In this document: piece by piece, positions 18,869 to 27,405 of the stretch
How the letters are laid out: every line of letters begins with the position of its first letter
How positions within the stretch are numbered: the first letter of the stretch is position 1
NCBI GenBank assembly: GCA_018241725.1
Contig: JAFEDI010000114.1
Coordinates: 1-64,000 of the forward strand
Direction of reading: 5' to 3'
DNA length: 64,000 nt
Source: Pseudomonadota bacterium
GTDB taxonomy: Bacteria; Pseudomonadota; Gammaproteobacteria; Burkholderiales; Rhodocyclaceae
Program-made: the position numbers and the translations under genes
The notes under the pieces: model-generated
Databases searched by the model: none
What the model saw: only the letters and a program-made list of their open reading frames with translations
What the model was told of the DNA's origin: nothing

Positions 18869-19582
18869 GGGGACTTCCTTATCCACTCAATTTCGTCAGG
18901 CCCGGATTCTCTTACCTCGCGAAATGATTGCCGATGCGACAAGATGCCGCAGCAAGACGGCGGCATGACGCTTCAATGGCATCGCCATGGAACATGTTTG
19001 AGCGTGCGGATGTCATGTTGACGACTGCGCATCGAATGCGGGCCGGTGCACGAACAGCGTGCACGCGGCGACATGCCATGTTGCGATGTCAATATGCTTC
19101 GAGGCGCCGGCAGCATTCAATACTGACAACGCACCGTGCAATATCACTACAGCAATATTCGACTGCCACGCCGCAACATTGTCCGTTCACGCCGCAAGAT
19201 GCTTGCAGAGAGATGCAGCATGCATCGTGCACTGCTCACGCCCCTATCTGCGCGCAGCAGCATCACATCTCAACCCGTGCACAGTCGATCAACCCATTGT
19301 CGCAACGTCCTGCGCTGGCCAAACAACTCATTCAGCATCACTCGCATCGCATGCAGAACGTGAAGAATGTAAACTGCGCCGCTGCGGAAACGTCGCTCCA
19401 CCACCGAGAATAAGGAACAGTGTTCGGCCAGGTGCTGACGGTCACGAGCGACGGCGTCAGCCATGCTTCTCTGTTTTCCAACCTCTGAACCAATCGCATG
19501 AAGGAGTTGGTGCACGATGACATCATTCCGTGATGCAGAAGAGCCGGTGAGACTGCCTTCAAGTCTTTCAATCACAAAAGAA
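18869..19582. other. Gene-poor stretch with unusual TGCA/CATG-rich composition
   Basis: About 700 bp between the TonB receptor and the OmpA-type gene. I see no ORF with recognisable protein features. The part from about 18990 to 19350 is crowded with CATG, TGCA and GCATGC words and short A/T patches (for example GTGCAC twice within 19040-19065). A seven-base-pair hairpin (GCTGACG 19434-19440 with CGTCAGC 19455-19461) lies near the 3' end. An AAGGAG at 19501-19506 precedes an alternative ATG at 19517. A decayed gene or an untranslated RNA are both possible. Confidence 0.4.
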
Positions 19583-20632
19583 ATGGCGGACATGTTGCAC
19601 AAAATCATCCTGGGTGCGCGCACATTGTTCATCGCCGCTTCGGCGATGGCGCTTCTTCAAGCAGCCCATGCGGGAGACTTCCCGAAGGACGTTCCGGGAT
19701 CGAGCGATCCGGCGCTCATCAAGCGCTTCGCCGGTTCCACCTTGATCGGCTACAAGGCCGAGCCCTGGGAGGCTGCGCGCTTTCCTGTGTCTGCGGTTAT
19801 CAACAAAGACATGCAGGGCAAGCCGTTCCGGGATGTGGTCACTGTAGAGGGCAAGCGCACGCGTGCTGTTTACCTGTCGCCGGCCGGCAAGAGCCCCCTC
19901 GAGGTCTATCGCAACCATGAGCAGGCATTAAGCGCAGCCGGGTTCAAGAAGAAATTCTCGTGCGAGGTGGCGTGCAGCGATCAGTACTTCGCCTTGACCC
20001 CCCTTGAATTCGACAAGGGCCTCGTGTGGTCGCGCGGCTCCGTTCCCGCAGTGGGGTCAAATGCCACATACAACCCGGATGCCGCAGTCGCATTCGAAGA
20101 AGGGCGCATGTGGGTCGGCACACTGGTTCAGGGCGGCGTCGAGAAATGGGTCTTGCTGTATGTGAGCAAGGCGGTCAACGCGAACACCAACTACAGCGCG
20201 GCCTTTATCGAAGTGGTGGAGCCCAAGGCCATGCAGACCGGGCAGGTGACCGTGCTGAAGGCGTCCGACATCCAGTCCGGCCTGCAGAAGGACGGCAAGG
20301 TGGCCTTCTATGGCCTGTACTTCGATACCGGCAAGGCCGAGATCAAGCCCAACTCCAAACTGCAACTCGAAGAGATGGGCAAGCTGCTCAAGTCACAGCC
20401 GTCTTTACAGGTCTATGTGGTGGGGCACACCGATGGGCAGGGTCAGCTCGATGCCAATCTGCTGCTTTCACAACAGCGCGCCCAGGCTGTGGTCGATGCC
20501 CTGGTCAAGGATCAGCGCATCGACGCCAGGCGTTTGATGGCAAAGGGGGTGGCCAGCCTTGCACCGCTGGATACGAACGCGACCGAAGATGGGCGCGCAC
20601 GCAATCGGCGGGTAGAGTTGGTGGTGCGCTGA
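19583..20632 (+). CDS. DUF4892-like/OmpA C-terminal domain outer-membrane protein
   Basis: 349 residues if translation starts at 19583; starts at 19517 (good AAGGAG but a poor N-terminus) and 19592 are alternatives. A signal peptide ends at about QAAHAG. The N-terminal half, beginning SDPALIKRFAGSTLIGYK, resembles the DUF4892 region. The C-terminal 110 residues are an OmpA-like peptidoglycan-binding domain with YFDTGKAEIKPNS, VVGHTDGQGQLDANLLLSQQRA and NRRVELV. Such proteins sit in the outer membrane or periplasm and bind peptidoglycan; the specific role is unknown. A short convergent gap (14 bp) separates it from the carbonic anhydrase gene. Confidence 0.82.
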   Translation: MADMLHKIILGARTLFIAASAMALLQAAHAGDFPKDVPGSSDPALIKRFAGSTLIGYKAEPWEAARFPVSAVINKDMQGKPFRDVVTVEGKRTRAVYLSPAGKSPLEVYRNHEQALSAAGFKKKFSCEVACSDQYFALTPLEFDKGLVWSRGSVPAVGSNATYNPDAAVAFEEGRMWVGTLVQGGVEKWVLLYVSKAVNANTNYSAAFIEVVEPKAMQTGQVTVLKASDIQSGLQKDGKVAFYGLYFDTGKAEIKPNSKLQLEEMGKLLKSQPSLQVYVVGHTDGQGQLDANLLLSQQRAQAVVDALVKDQRIDARRLMAKGVASLAPLDTNATEDGRARNRRVELVVR

Positions 20633-20646
20633 GCCCGGCTGGCCCC

Positions 20647-21321
20647 CTACCCGACCATCGCCTGAATGGATGCCTTGTCGTTCAACCAGGTGTCATCGAA
20701 GAAGGTCACTTCGCCAGTGGCCAGATCGTGCTTGGCGCCGATGATGCCGATCTTGCCGGCGGTGACCATGTGTTCGAGGATGTAGCTGCGGTTGATGATC
20801 GAGCGCACCGAATGGCGTACGTTCAGGTTGGCAACATTCTCGACGAACGCCGGGTTCTTCGAATTGCGCTTTGCCGGCTCCAGCGTCTGGCTCTCCTGAT
20901 ACACGGCGGGCTGGATCTTCGACAGCAGTTCGGTCAGGTTCCCGAGTTCCACGTGGTCGCAGGCGCCTTTGATGGCACCGCACGAGGAGTGTCCGAGCAC
21001 CACGATGAGTCTCGACCCTGCCACGTTGCAGGCAAACTCGAGGCTGCCGAGGATGTCGGTGTTGATCACATTGCCGGCGATACGCACGGAGAAGATATCC
21101 CCGAGGCCCTGGTCGAAGATGAGTTCGGCCGATGTACGACTGTCGATGCAGCTGACGATGGTGGCGAACGGCCACTGACCATCGCGCGTCGCATTGGCCT
21201 GCTGCAACAGGTCGCGGCTCACGCGCAGGTTGTTGACGAAGCGTGCGTTGCCTTCCTTGAGGAATTGCAGGGCAAGTGCAGGGGTGACGGTGGCCTGGGT
21301 TTGCGAGGTGTGCGTTTTCAT
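20647..21321 (-). CDS. can: Beta-class carbonic anhydrase
   Basis: 224 residues. Zinc ligands and catalytic pair appear in SCIDSRTSAE (Cys and the Asp-Arg dyad) and GHSSCGA (His and Cys), in the correct spacing for beta carbonic anhydrases. It interconverts CO2 and bicarbonate. It is divergent from a LysR regulator across 107 bp that hold an inverted repeat, suggesting regulation by that protein. An IAGNVINTD segment is typical of the plant-like subgroup. The N-terminal 15 residues are polar and show no signal peptide, so a cytoplasmic site is expected. Confidence 0.93.
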   Translation of the reverse strand: MKTHTSQTQATVTPALALQFLKEGNARFVNNLRVSRDLLQQANATRDGQWPFATIVSCIDSRTSAELIFDQGLGDIFSVRIAGNVINTDILGSLEFACNVAGSRLIVVLGHSSCGAIKGACDHVELGNLTELLSKIQPAVYQESQTLEPAKRNSKNPAFVENVANLNVRHSVRSIINRSYILEHMVTAGKIGIIGAKHDLATGEVTFFDDTWLNDKASIQAMVG

Positions 21322-21395
21322 GGTGAGTCGTGTCTGGCTTTCCAGCGGTTGGGCTGGGACGCAATACTACCGACGGGAGGAAATAAGCAATAATC

Positions 21396-21427
21396 GATAT
21401 TTGCAATGATATTGATCGACAAATATC
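21396..21427. promoter_or_regulatory. Inverted repeat in the carbonic anhydrase-LysR intergenic region
   Basis: GATATTTG at 21396-21403 is matched by CAAATATC at 21420-21427 in an AT-rich patch. The second arm abuts the LysR start codon. The position suits an autoregulatory LysR operator, though this is inferred. Confidence 0.6.
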
Positions 21428-21428
21428 T

Positions 21429-22343
21429 ATGAACGCCACCTTTCGCCAGTTGCGCCTCTTCCTCGCACTGGCCGAGCGCGGCAGTATCACCGCTGCCGCC
21501 GAAGCCTGCCACGTCACTCAGCCGACGGTGTCGATGCAGTTGCGCGAGCTGGCCGAGGCTGCCGGTCTGCCGCTTTACGAGCAGATCGGCAAACGTCTGT
21601 TCCTTACTCCTGCCGGCGAGGCGCTGGCCACGACCGCACGGGCGATGCTCGACGAGTGGCTCACATTCGAGCAGACCCTCAATGCCATGAAGGGGCTGGA
21701 ACAGGGACGCTTGCGCGTCGCGCTGGTGAGCACCGCGAAGTACTTCGTGCCGCGCCTGCTGGGCAACTTTTGCACGGAACACCCGAACATCGAGATCGCG
21801 CTCGAGATCCTCAATCGCGACGGCGTGGTCGCACGCCTGCGCGAGAACCGTGACGATCTGTACATCATGTCGATGCCGCCCGAGAACCTCGACCTCGAAC
21901 AGCACGCCTTCCTGCCCAATCCATTGGTCCTGATTGCCCCCGAGGAGCACCGACTGAAGGGGCGCCATCTGGAACTCGCCGATCTCGCGGCAGAGCGCTT
22001 CATCCTGCGGGAGCGTGGTTCGGGCACGCGCCTCGCATGCGACGCGTTCTTCTCGCGCGCGGGCTTCGTGCCGCAGGTCAGGCTCGAGTTGGGCAGCAAC
22101 GAGGCGATCAAACAGGCGGTTGCCGGCGGCCTCGGTCTTGCCGTGATCTCGCGCCACGCGCTTGCTGCACGGCCGGCGGACGATCAACTGACCATTCTGG
22201 ATGTGGACGGTTTTCCACTCCAATCCCGGTGGTTCACACTGTATCCCCGCGGCAAAAGGCTTTCGCCGGTTGCCACGGTCTTTCTCGCACATCTCGCACG
22301 AACAGCCCTGGAATGGAATGAGCGGCGCGAGTCGGGCTCATAG
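21429..22343 (+). CDS. LysR-family regulator (CbbR-like)
   Basis: 304 residues with an N-terminal HTH (GSITAAAEACHVTQPTVSMQ at about 18-37) and a LysR effector domain. TPAGEAL ends the HTH region as usual. The overall pattern, with RFILRERGSGTR in the effector domain and GLGLAVISRHAL further on, is that of the CbbR/CysB-like subgroup. CbbR proteins control CO2 fixation genes, and the divergent neighbour is carbonic anhydrase, so control of inorganic-carbon supply is plausible. No RuBisCO genes are in the window. The ATG at 21429 begins MNATFRQLRLF, the expected N-terminus. Confidence 0.9.
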   Translation: MNATFRQLRLFLALAERGSITAAAEACHVTQPTVSMQLRELAEAAGLPLYEQIGKRLFLTPAGEALATTARAMLDEWLTFEQTLNAMKGLEQGRLRVALVSTAKYFVPRLLGNFCTEHPNIEIALEILNRDGVVARLRENRDDLYIMSMPPENLDLEQHAFLPNPLVLIAPEEHRLKGRHLELADLAAERFILRERGSGTRLACDAFFSRAGFVPQVRLELGSNEAIKQAVAGGLGLAVISRHALAARPADDQLTILDVDGFPLQSRWFTLYPRGKRLSPVATVFLAHLARTALEWNERRESGS

Positions 22344-22403
22344 GCGGCAAGGACGGCTCAGAAACAATGGCCTTAGCGAATATCGGGACACTACAAAGTG
22401 CCC

Positions 22404-22913
22404 ATGCTGATCCGTATTGCCCAACCTGAAGACGCCGAGCTCGTCGGCGCGATCCGCGTCGCAGCCTGGCGGGCCGGCTATCGTGCCCTCCTGCCCGCCG
22501 CCTATCTCGCCGCTCTCGATCCAGGTGCGAATCTCGAAGGACTTCGCGCCGCCTTGCATGCGGATACGCCGCCATTCACGCTGCGCATCGCTGAAATTGA
22601 CGGGCAGCCGGTCGCCTTCTCCATCCTGGGCCGCCCACGCTATGACGCCGATCAGTCCGTTGCCGAGCTGTGGGCCTTGAATGTTCACCCTGCCTACTGG
22701 CGGAAAGGCGCAGGCCTGGGGCTTGTGAAACAGGCCATCCGCGATGCCGGGGAACAGCACTTTGCCCGCCTGGAGCTCTGGTGCATGCGAGACAATCCGG
22801 CCGCCCGGCATCTGTACGAAAGTTGTGGTTTCGTACCCAACGGGCAGGTTCGCATCATCGACGCTCTGACAGGCTACCCACTGCATGAACTGGCGTATGC
22901 GTTGGCGCTCTGA
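22404..22913 (+). CDS. GNAT-family N-acetyltransferase
   Basis: 169 residues from the ATG at 22404 (a GTG at 22398 is in frame). The acetyl-CoA site is the VHPAYWRKGAGLGLVKQA segment (about residues 93-110), which fits the R/Q-x-x-G-x-G/A rule, and the C-terminal part has NPAARHLYESCGF. It transfers acetyl groups to an amine on an unknown substrate. It lies 60 bp after the LysR gene on the same strand. Nothing in the context identifies the acceptor. Confidence 0.88.
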   Translation: MLIRIAQPEDAELVGAIRVAAWRAGYRALLPAAYLAALDPGANLEGLRAALHADTPPFTLRIAEIDGQPVAFSILGRPRYDADQSVAELWALNVHPAYWRKGAGLGLVKQAIRDAGEQHFARLELWCMRDNPAARHLYESCGFVPNGQVRIIDALTGYPLHELAYALAL

Positions 22914-23030
22914 GCGCGCGGTCAGCGGGTACTCCGTTCGGCAGAAGAGCCGCCGTGGATCTCGACGATGTCATGGATCAGGAGCATCCGCAGCACGCGA
23001 TTGGTCCAAGTGGCGTGGAGTGCATGGTTT

Positions 23031-23909
23031 TCAGTTCGTCAGGATGTCTGCGAAGGTCCGTGCGAGTAATGTCGGCTGGATGGGGAGGACAAGAGCACAG
23101 GTGGATCTGGCATCTTCGTCGCTCAGCTGCACGAACACGATGCTCTGGCCGCCGAGCGTCGTCATGCGCTCAGGCACGATGGCAATCCCCCGCCCGGCAG
23201 CGACGAGATTCAGCATCGAGGTCTTGGGGGAAACGATCCGGGCGGTGCTGGGCACGAAGCCGCGCTGCAGGCACAGATCCGTGACGACCCGCGCCAGGCC
23301 GCCGCGCTCCCGATACACGGCGGAAACGAACAGTTCGTGCTGAAGGCTGGCCACCGGGACGCTTTCCTGGCCGGCCATCGGATGATCTGCAGGGAAGGCG
23401 ACCCACAGGGGCTCGGCCTCCAGTTCGACAAAGCGCACGCGCGAATCCCGCCGCAGCACGGGCAGCCGGATGACGCCCACATCGGCGTTGCCATTGGCCA
23501 CCAGCGAAACCTGCTCCTCGGACGACGCCCGGTCCAGCTCGACCCGCGCCTTTTGACAACGTGCGGTGAACGCATCGAGAACCGGCATCAAACTCGTCGC
23601 CGGAATCGTGCTGGAGTGCAGCAGCTTCAGCACGCCCGACTCGCCGCGCGCCAGTTGCAGGCCCTCCTCCGCAGCGGACGCCAGGGTGGTCGGAATGGTC
23701 GCGACCCGCTCCCGATAAACCGCGCCGGCCGGCGTCAATCGCACGCCGCGCGGTTCCCGCTCGAACAGGATGAAGCCCAACTCCTCTTCCAGTTGCGAGA
23801 TCTGCCGGCTCAAGGCCGACTGGGCGATGAACAGGCTGGCAGCGGCCGGGGTGAAGCCGCCCAGATCGGCAACGGTCAGGAAATACTGGATTTGCCGAAA
23901 GCTGGGCAT
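23031..23909 (-). CDS. LysR-family transcriptional regulator
   Basis: 292 residues, HTH at about 17-36 (FTPAAASLFIAQSALSRQIS), then a LysR effector domain. The FEREPRGVRLTPAG segment and the VELDRASSEEQVSLV part fit the BenM/CatM-like branch, but the effector is unknown. It is divergent from a YdcZ-type membrane protein gene across 96 bp containing an inverted repeat. The ATG at 23909 gives the expected MPSFRQIQYFL N-terminus. Confidence 0.9.
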   Translation of the reverse strand: MPSFRQIQYFLTVADLGGFTPAAASLFIAQSALSRQISQLEEELGFILFEREPRGVRLTPAGAVYRERVATIPTTLASAAEEGLQLARGESGVLKLLHSSTIPATSLMPVLDAFTARCQKARVELDRASSEEQVSLVANGNADVGVIRLPVLRRDSRVRFVELEAEPLWVAFPADHPMAGQESVPVASLQHELFVSAVYRERGGLARVVTDLCLQRGFVPSTARIVSPKTSMLNLVAAGRGIAIVPERMTTLGGQSIVFVQLSDEDARSTCALVLPIQPTLLARTFADILTN

Positions 23910-23939
23910 GCCGAAACGAGATGAATGGAGGGCCGATTT

Positions 23940-23956
23940 GGTATTTGTCTTATACC
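23940..23956. promoter_or_regulatory. LysR-type operator candidate
   Basis: GGTAT-TTGTCTT-ATACC forms an interrupted palindrome that fits the T-N11-A LysR box. It lies between the divergent LysR gene and ydcZ, 50 bp before the latter. Confidence 0.6.
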
Positions 23957-24005
23957 GGCCCGCTCCACAGAATGAAACACCCCACTCACGTCTCCGGAGT
24001 CATCC

Positions 24006-24458
24006 GTGTCCATCACGTCCCATGCCTTGTCGTACCTGCTGGTGGTGTTCGCCGGTGCGAGCGTCGCGCTGCAACAACTGCTAAACGCCAATCTCCGCGC
24101 ACATCTCGGTTCCCCGTGGTGGGCCGGTTCCGTCAGCTATCTGGTCGGCCTCGCGGCAATGCTCGCCGTCGCACTCATCGCACCGGGGCCGCGCTTCAGC
24201 GAATCGTTTTCGGGGGCGGCGCCCTGGACCTCCTGGACCGGCGGCCTGTTCGGGGCCCTCTTCATCGGCATCGCCATCCTGATGGTCCCGCGCCTGGGCG
24301 CGGCAACCACGCTGGCCCTGATCGTCGTCGGACAAATGATCGGCTCACTGGCCTTCGACCACTTCGGCGTGCTGGGCATCCAGCAGCAGCCCGCCACGCT
24401 GATCCGGATGGCCGGCGCAGCGTGTCTGATTCTGGGTGTGGTGCTGATCCGCGCCTGA
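24006..24458 (+). CDS. YdcZ/DUF606 family membrane protein (DMT superfamily)
   Basis: 150 residues with five hydrophobic helices covering nearly the whole chain. The N-terminal segment VALQQLLNANLRAHLGSPWWAG and the later ALIVVGQMIGSLAFDHFGVLG are hallmarks of the DUF606/YdcZ family. These half-size drug/metabolite-type transporters are thought to work as dimers; substrates are mostly unknown. It is divergent from a LysR regulator that may control it. The start GTG at 24006 places the first helix at the very N-terminus, as in relatives. Confidence 0.87.
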   Translation: MSITSHALSYLLVVFAGASVALQQLLNANLRAHLGSPWWAGSVSYLVGLAAMLAVALIAPGPRFSESFSGAAPWTSWTGGLFGALFIGIAILMVPRLGAATTLALIVVGQMIGSLAFDHFGVLGIQQQPATLIRMAGAACLILGVVLIRA

Positions 24459-24562
24459 GGTTCCGCCCTCCTCCGCAATGCGACGTCATGCCGCATTGTT
24501 GATTCGCAGCGCTCGCCAGAGAATCCACGGCCATTTCGACAACATGCCCAGAGGATTCTCAC

Positions 24563-26200
24563 ATGAGCAGACCGGCCATCCGTTTCGCATTGACCGCCAT
24601 TTCCACGGCCCTCCTCTCCGCCTGCGGTGGCGGCGGAGGTGGTGGAGGGGCCGCAACCACTTCACTCAGCGGGACGGTAGCCGACGGCTATCTGAAGGGC
24701 GCGACAGTGTGCCTCGACGTCAATACCAACAGCCTGTGCGACAGCGGAGAGCCGACCACGACCACCGCCGACGGTGGCAAGTACACCCTGTCCGGTGTGA
24801 CGGCCGGCGACGAGACGAAGTACCCGGTGCTGGTCCTCGTTCCGGCCAGCGCCGTCGATAGCGACAACCCCGGCACTACCGTCGGCAAGGGCTACTTCCT
24901 GTCCAGCCCGGCCGGCAAGGGCGGCTTCGTCAGCCCGCTCACGACCCTGATCCAGCAGAAGGTCGCCGCCGGCGCCACCCTCGATGCCGCCGAAAACAGC
25001 GTCAAGGCGTTGCTGGCCATCAACGACAACGCGGTAAGCCTGCTCAGCGACTATGTGGCCGCCCAGGGCAGCGCCGTCCAGACCGATGCCACCTCGGCCG
25101 GTCGCTTCGCCCGCGCCCACGAAGCGGCCAAGGTCATCGCCGCGTCCCTGCAGGCCGGCTACGACACGCTCAAGTCCGACACCAGCGCCAAGGCGGTGCA
25201 AAAGGTTCTCCTCGCCCAGGCCGAAGATGCTCTCACCGTCCAGGCGGCCACGTCCACCGACACGGCCAACCCGACCTTCTCCACCACCGGCGTGGTCGCC
25301 GCGGACAGCGCCAATACGCTGAAGGCGCGCGTCGCCTACGAGAAATACGGCAGCACAGCTGCCACCCAGGCAGTCTCCATCGACTTCGACGTGACCGCCG
25401 GCGGCCAGGCCGTCACCTGCGGCGCCACCCTCACCGGGCTCGGCACCAAGGGGACCAGCGGCCAGGTCCGCGACCTGCGCTTCTATATCGCCAACGTGAT
25501 GCTGATCGATGCCCAGGGCAACGCGGTGCCGCTCAAGCTCGACGACAACGCCAACCAGTCCCGCGGCGTGGCGCTGGTGGACTTCGAAGATGCGACCGGC
25601 AAGTGCCCGACCAGCACCGGCACCGCCGCCACCTACAAGACCATCTCCGGCAAGGTCGCGCCGGGCAACTACGTCGGCGTGGCGATGACCCTCGGCGTGC
25701 CGGTCCGCTCAGCCGACGCCGACAAGGTCGCCCTCAATCACAGCGACACCACCGCCGCGACCACCCCGGCGCTGCTGGGCAATTCGGCAATGGCCTGGTC
25801 CTGGCAGTCCGGCCGCAAGTTCAGCAAGATCGAGTTCGTGCCGGACGCACCCATCGTGCGCCCCAGCGGCACCACCACCGCCTGGAACGTCCACCTCGGC
25901 TCCACCGGCTGCAAGGGAGATCCCACCAAGGGCGTGGTGACAGCGTGCACCAACCCCAACCGCATGGACTTCTCCTTCGCGGCCTTCAATGCCGGCACGC
26001 AGAAGATCGTTCTCGACCTGGCCGAGCTGTTCAAGTACTCGGACCTGTCCTACGACGGCGGCGGCGCAGCCGGCTGCATGTCCGGCACCACCGACCCGGA
26101 ATGCCCCGGCATCTTCCAGGCCCTGCAGATCGATCTGGCGAGCGGCCTGCCGATCAATGGCGGTGCGGCCCAGACCGTGTTCGTCGTGAAGAGCAAGTAA
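24563..26200 (+). CDS. mbnP: MbnP-like four-Cys lipoprotein with an N-terminal extension
   Basis: 545 residues. A lipoprotein signal ends in LLSAC, followed by a poly-Gly linker. Residues 30-250 form an extra region that starts with SGTVADGYLKGATVCLDVN, a carboxypeptidase-regulatory-like beta sandwich, then an Ala-rich helical part. The C-terminal 270 residues match MbnP (metallo-mystery pair four-Cys protein): VSIDFDVTAGGQAVTCGATL, LRFYIANVMLID, ALVDFEDATGKC, AMAWSWQSGRKF and STGCKGDP. MbnP carries a copper site built on a tryptophan oxidised to kynurenine by MbnH. Two mbnH-type genes follow. The N-terminal extension is not part of the usual, shorter MbnP. Confidence 0.82.
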   Translation: MSRPAIRFALTAISTALLSACGGGGGGGGAATTSLSGTVADGYLKGATVCLDVNTNSLCDSGEPTTTTADGGKYTLSGVTAGDETKYPVLVLVPASAVDSDNPGTTVGKGYFLSSPAGKGGFVSPLTTLIQQKVAAGATLDAAENSVKALLAINDNAVSLLSDYVAAQGSAVQTDATSAGRFARAHEAAKVIAASLQAGYDTLKSDTSAKAVQKVLLAQAEDALTVQAATSTDTANPTFSTTGVVAADSANTLKARVAYEKYGSTAATQAVSIDFDVTAGGQAVTCGATLTGLGTKGTSGQVRDLRFYIANVMLIDAQGNAVPLKLDDNANQSRGVALVDFEDATGKCPTSTGTAATYKTISGKVAPGNYVGVAMTLGVPVRSADADKVALNHSDTTAATTPALLGNSAMAWSWQSGRKFSKIEFVPDAPIVRPSGTTTAWNVHLGSTGCKGDPTKGVVTACTNPNRMDFSFAAFNAGTQKIVLDLAELFKYSDLSYDGGGAAGCMSGTTDPECPGIFQALQIDLASGLPINGGAAQTVFVVKSK

Positions 26201-26220
26201 GCCATCCGCCCAGCATTCCG

Positions 26221-27396
26221 ATGAAACGCCACGCCCCCGCCGGGGCGTGCGCCGCCGCCCTGCTCGCGAGCCTCGTGTTCGCCGGCTGTGGCGGCGGTGG
26301 CACGTCCACCACCGATACCAGCCTTGCCACCAACACCGACGCATCCTGGAACTGGAGCCTGCCGGTGAATTTCGCCACGCCGGCAGTGCCCGCCGACAAC
26401 CCCATGTCGGAAGAGAAGTTCCAGCTCGGCCGGCGCCTGTTCTACGACACCCGCCTGTCCGGCAACGGCACCCAGTCCTGCGCGTCCTGCCATTTCCAGA
26501 ACCTCGCCTTCACCGATGGCAAGGCCGTCTCCACTGGCTCCACCGGCCAGCTCACCGCGCGCAGCGCGATGCCCATCGCCAATTCAGCCTACCACCCGAC
26601 CCTCACCTGGGCCAACCCGACGCTCACCTCCCTGGAAAAGCAGATGGAGGTGCCCCTCTACGGCACCAACCCGGTGGAGCTGGGCATCAATGACGGCAAC
26701 AAGGCAATCGTGCTGCAGCGCTTCCAGACCGACAGCGACTACACGGCGCGCTTCGCCCGCGCCTTCCCCGGCGAGGCCAACCCGCTCAATTTCACCAACA
26801 TCATCAAGGCCATCGCCACTTTCGAGCGAGGCATGCTGTCCGGCGACGCGAAGTACGACCGCTACCAGAAGGGACAAACCACCCTCAGTGCGGCTGAAGA
26901 GCGCGGCCGGTCCCTGTTCTTTGGCGAGAAGGCCGAGTGCTTCCACTGCCACGGCAGCTTCAACTTCAACGATCAGCTGCGCCACGCCGGTTCCCGCGAG
27001 GTGGAAACCCCTTTCCACAACACCGGCCTCTACAACATCGACGGCAAGGGTGCTTATCCATCGCCCAACCGGGGCGTCTTCGAGATCACCGGCAAAGCCG
27101 AAGACATGGGAGCCTTCCGCGCCCAGAGCCTGCGCAACGTAGCGGTAACTGCGCCCTACATGCACGACGGCAGCCTCGCCACCCTCGAAGAAGTGCTCGA
27201 CTTCTACGCCGCCGGAGGGCGCAACCTGACAACCGGCCCCTATTCCGGCGACGGCCGCGCCAACCCGTACAAGAGCGACCTGATCTCGCGCATCGATCTC
27301 AATGCCCAGGAGAAGGCCGACCTCATCGCCTTCCTCAAGACCCTGACGGACGAGAGCCTGCTCACCAGCAGCCGCTTCGCCAATCCTTTCCAGTAA
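26221..27396 (+). CDS. mbnH: MbnH-type di-haem enzyme (copy 1, lipoprotein)
   Basis: 391 residues of the di-haem cytochrome c peroxidase/MauG family. The signal has a lipobox-like LVFAGC followed by a glycine run. SCASCHFQ (about residue 87) and ECFHCHGS (about 240) are the two CXXCH haem sites. WNWSLPVNF, DNPMSEEKFQLGRRLFYDTR and PYMHDGSLATLEEVL are conserved in the MbnH subgroup. In the characterised MbnPH pair the bis-Fe(IV) state oxidises a Trp of MbnP; here that is inferred from the neighbours. It lies 20 bp after mbnP and 9 bp before a paralogue. Confidence 0.85.
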   Translation: MKRHAPAGACAAALLASLVFAGCGGGGTSTTDTSLATNTDASWNWSLPVNFATPAVPADNPMSEEKFQLGRRLFYDTRLSGNGTQSCASCHFQNLAFTDGKAVSTGSTGQLTARSAMPIANSAYHPTLTWANPTLTSLEKQMEVPLYGTNPVELGINDGNKAIVLQRFQTDSDYTARFARAFPGEANPLNFTNIIKAIATFERGMLSGDAKYDRYQKGQTTLSAAEERGRSLFFGEKAECFHCHGSFNFNDQLRHAGSREVETPFHNTGLYNIDGKGAYPSPNRGVFEITGKAEDMGAFRAQSLRNVAVTAPYMHDGSLATLEEVLDFYAAGGRNLTTGPYSGDGRANPYKSDLISRIDLNAQEKADLIAFLKTLTDESLLTSSRFANPFQ

Positions 27397-27405
27397 AGCC
27401 CGATC

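Noticed and set aside
16772-19021. 749-codon plus-strand frame opposite the TonB receptor gene
   Set aside because: It is the antisense of a well-supported receptor, lacks a ribosome site and shows no family features.
18928-19520. Open frames of 150-160 codons in the TGCA-rich stretch
   Set aside because: They are His/Gln/Arg-rich with no domain, no consistent ribosome site and several competing frames.
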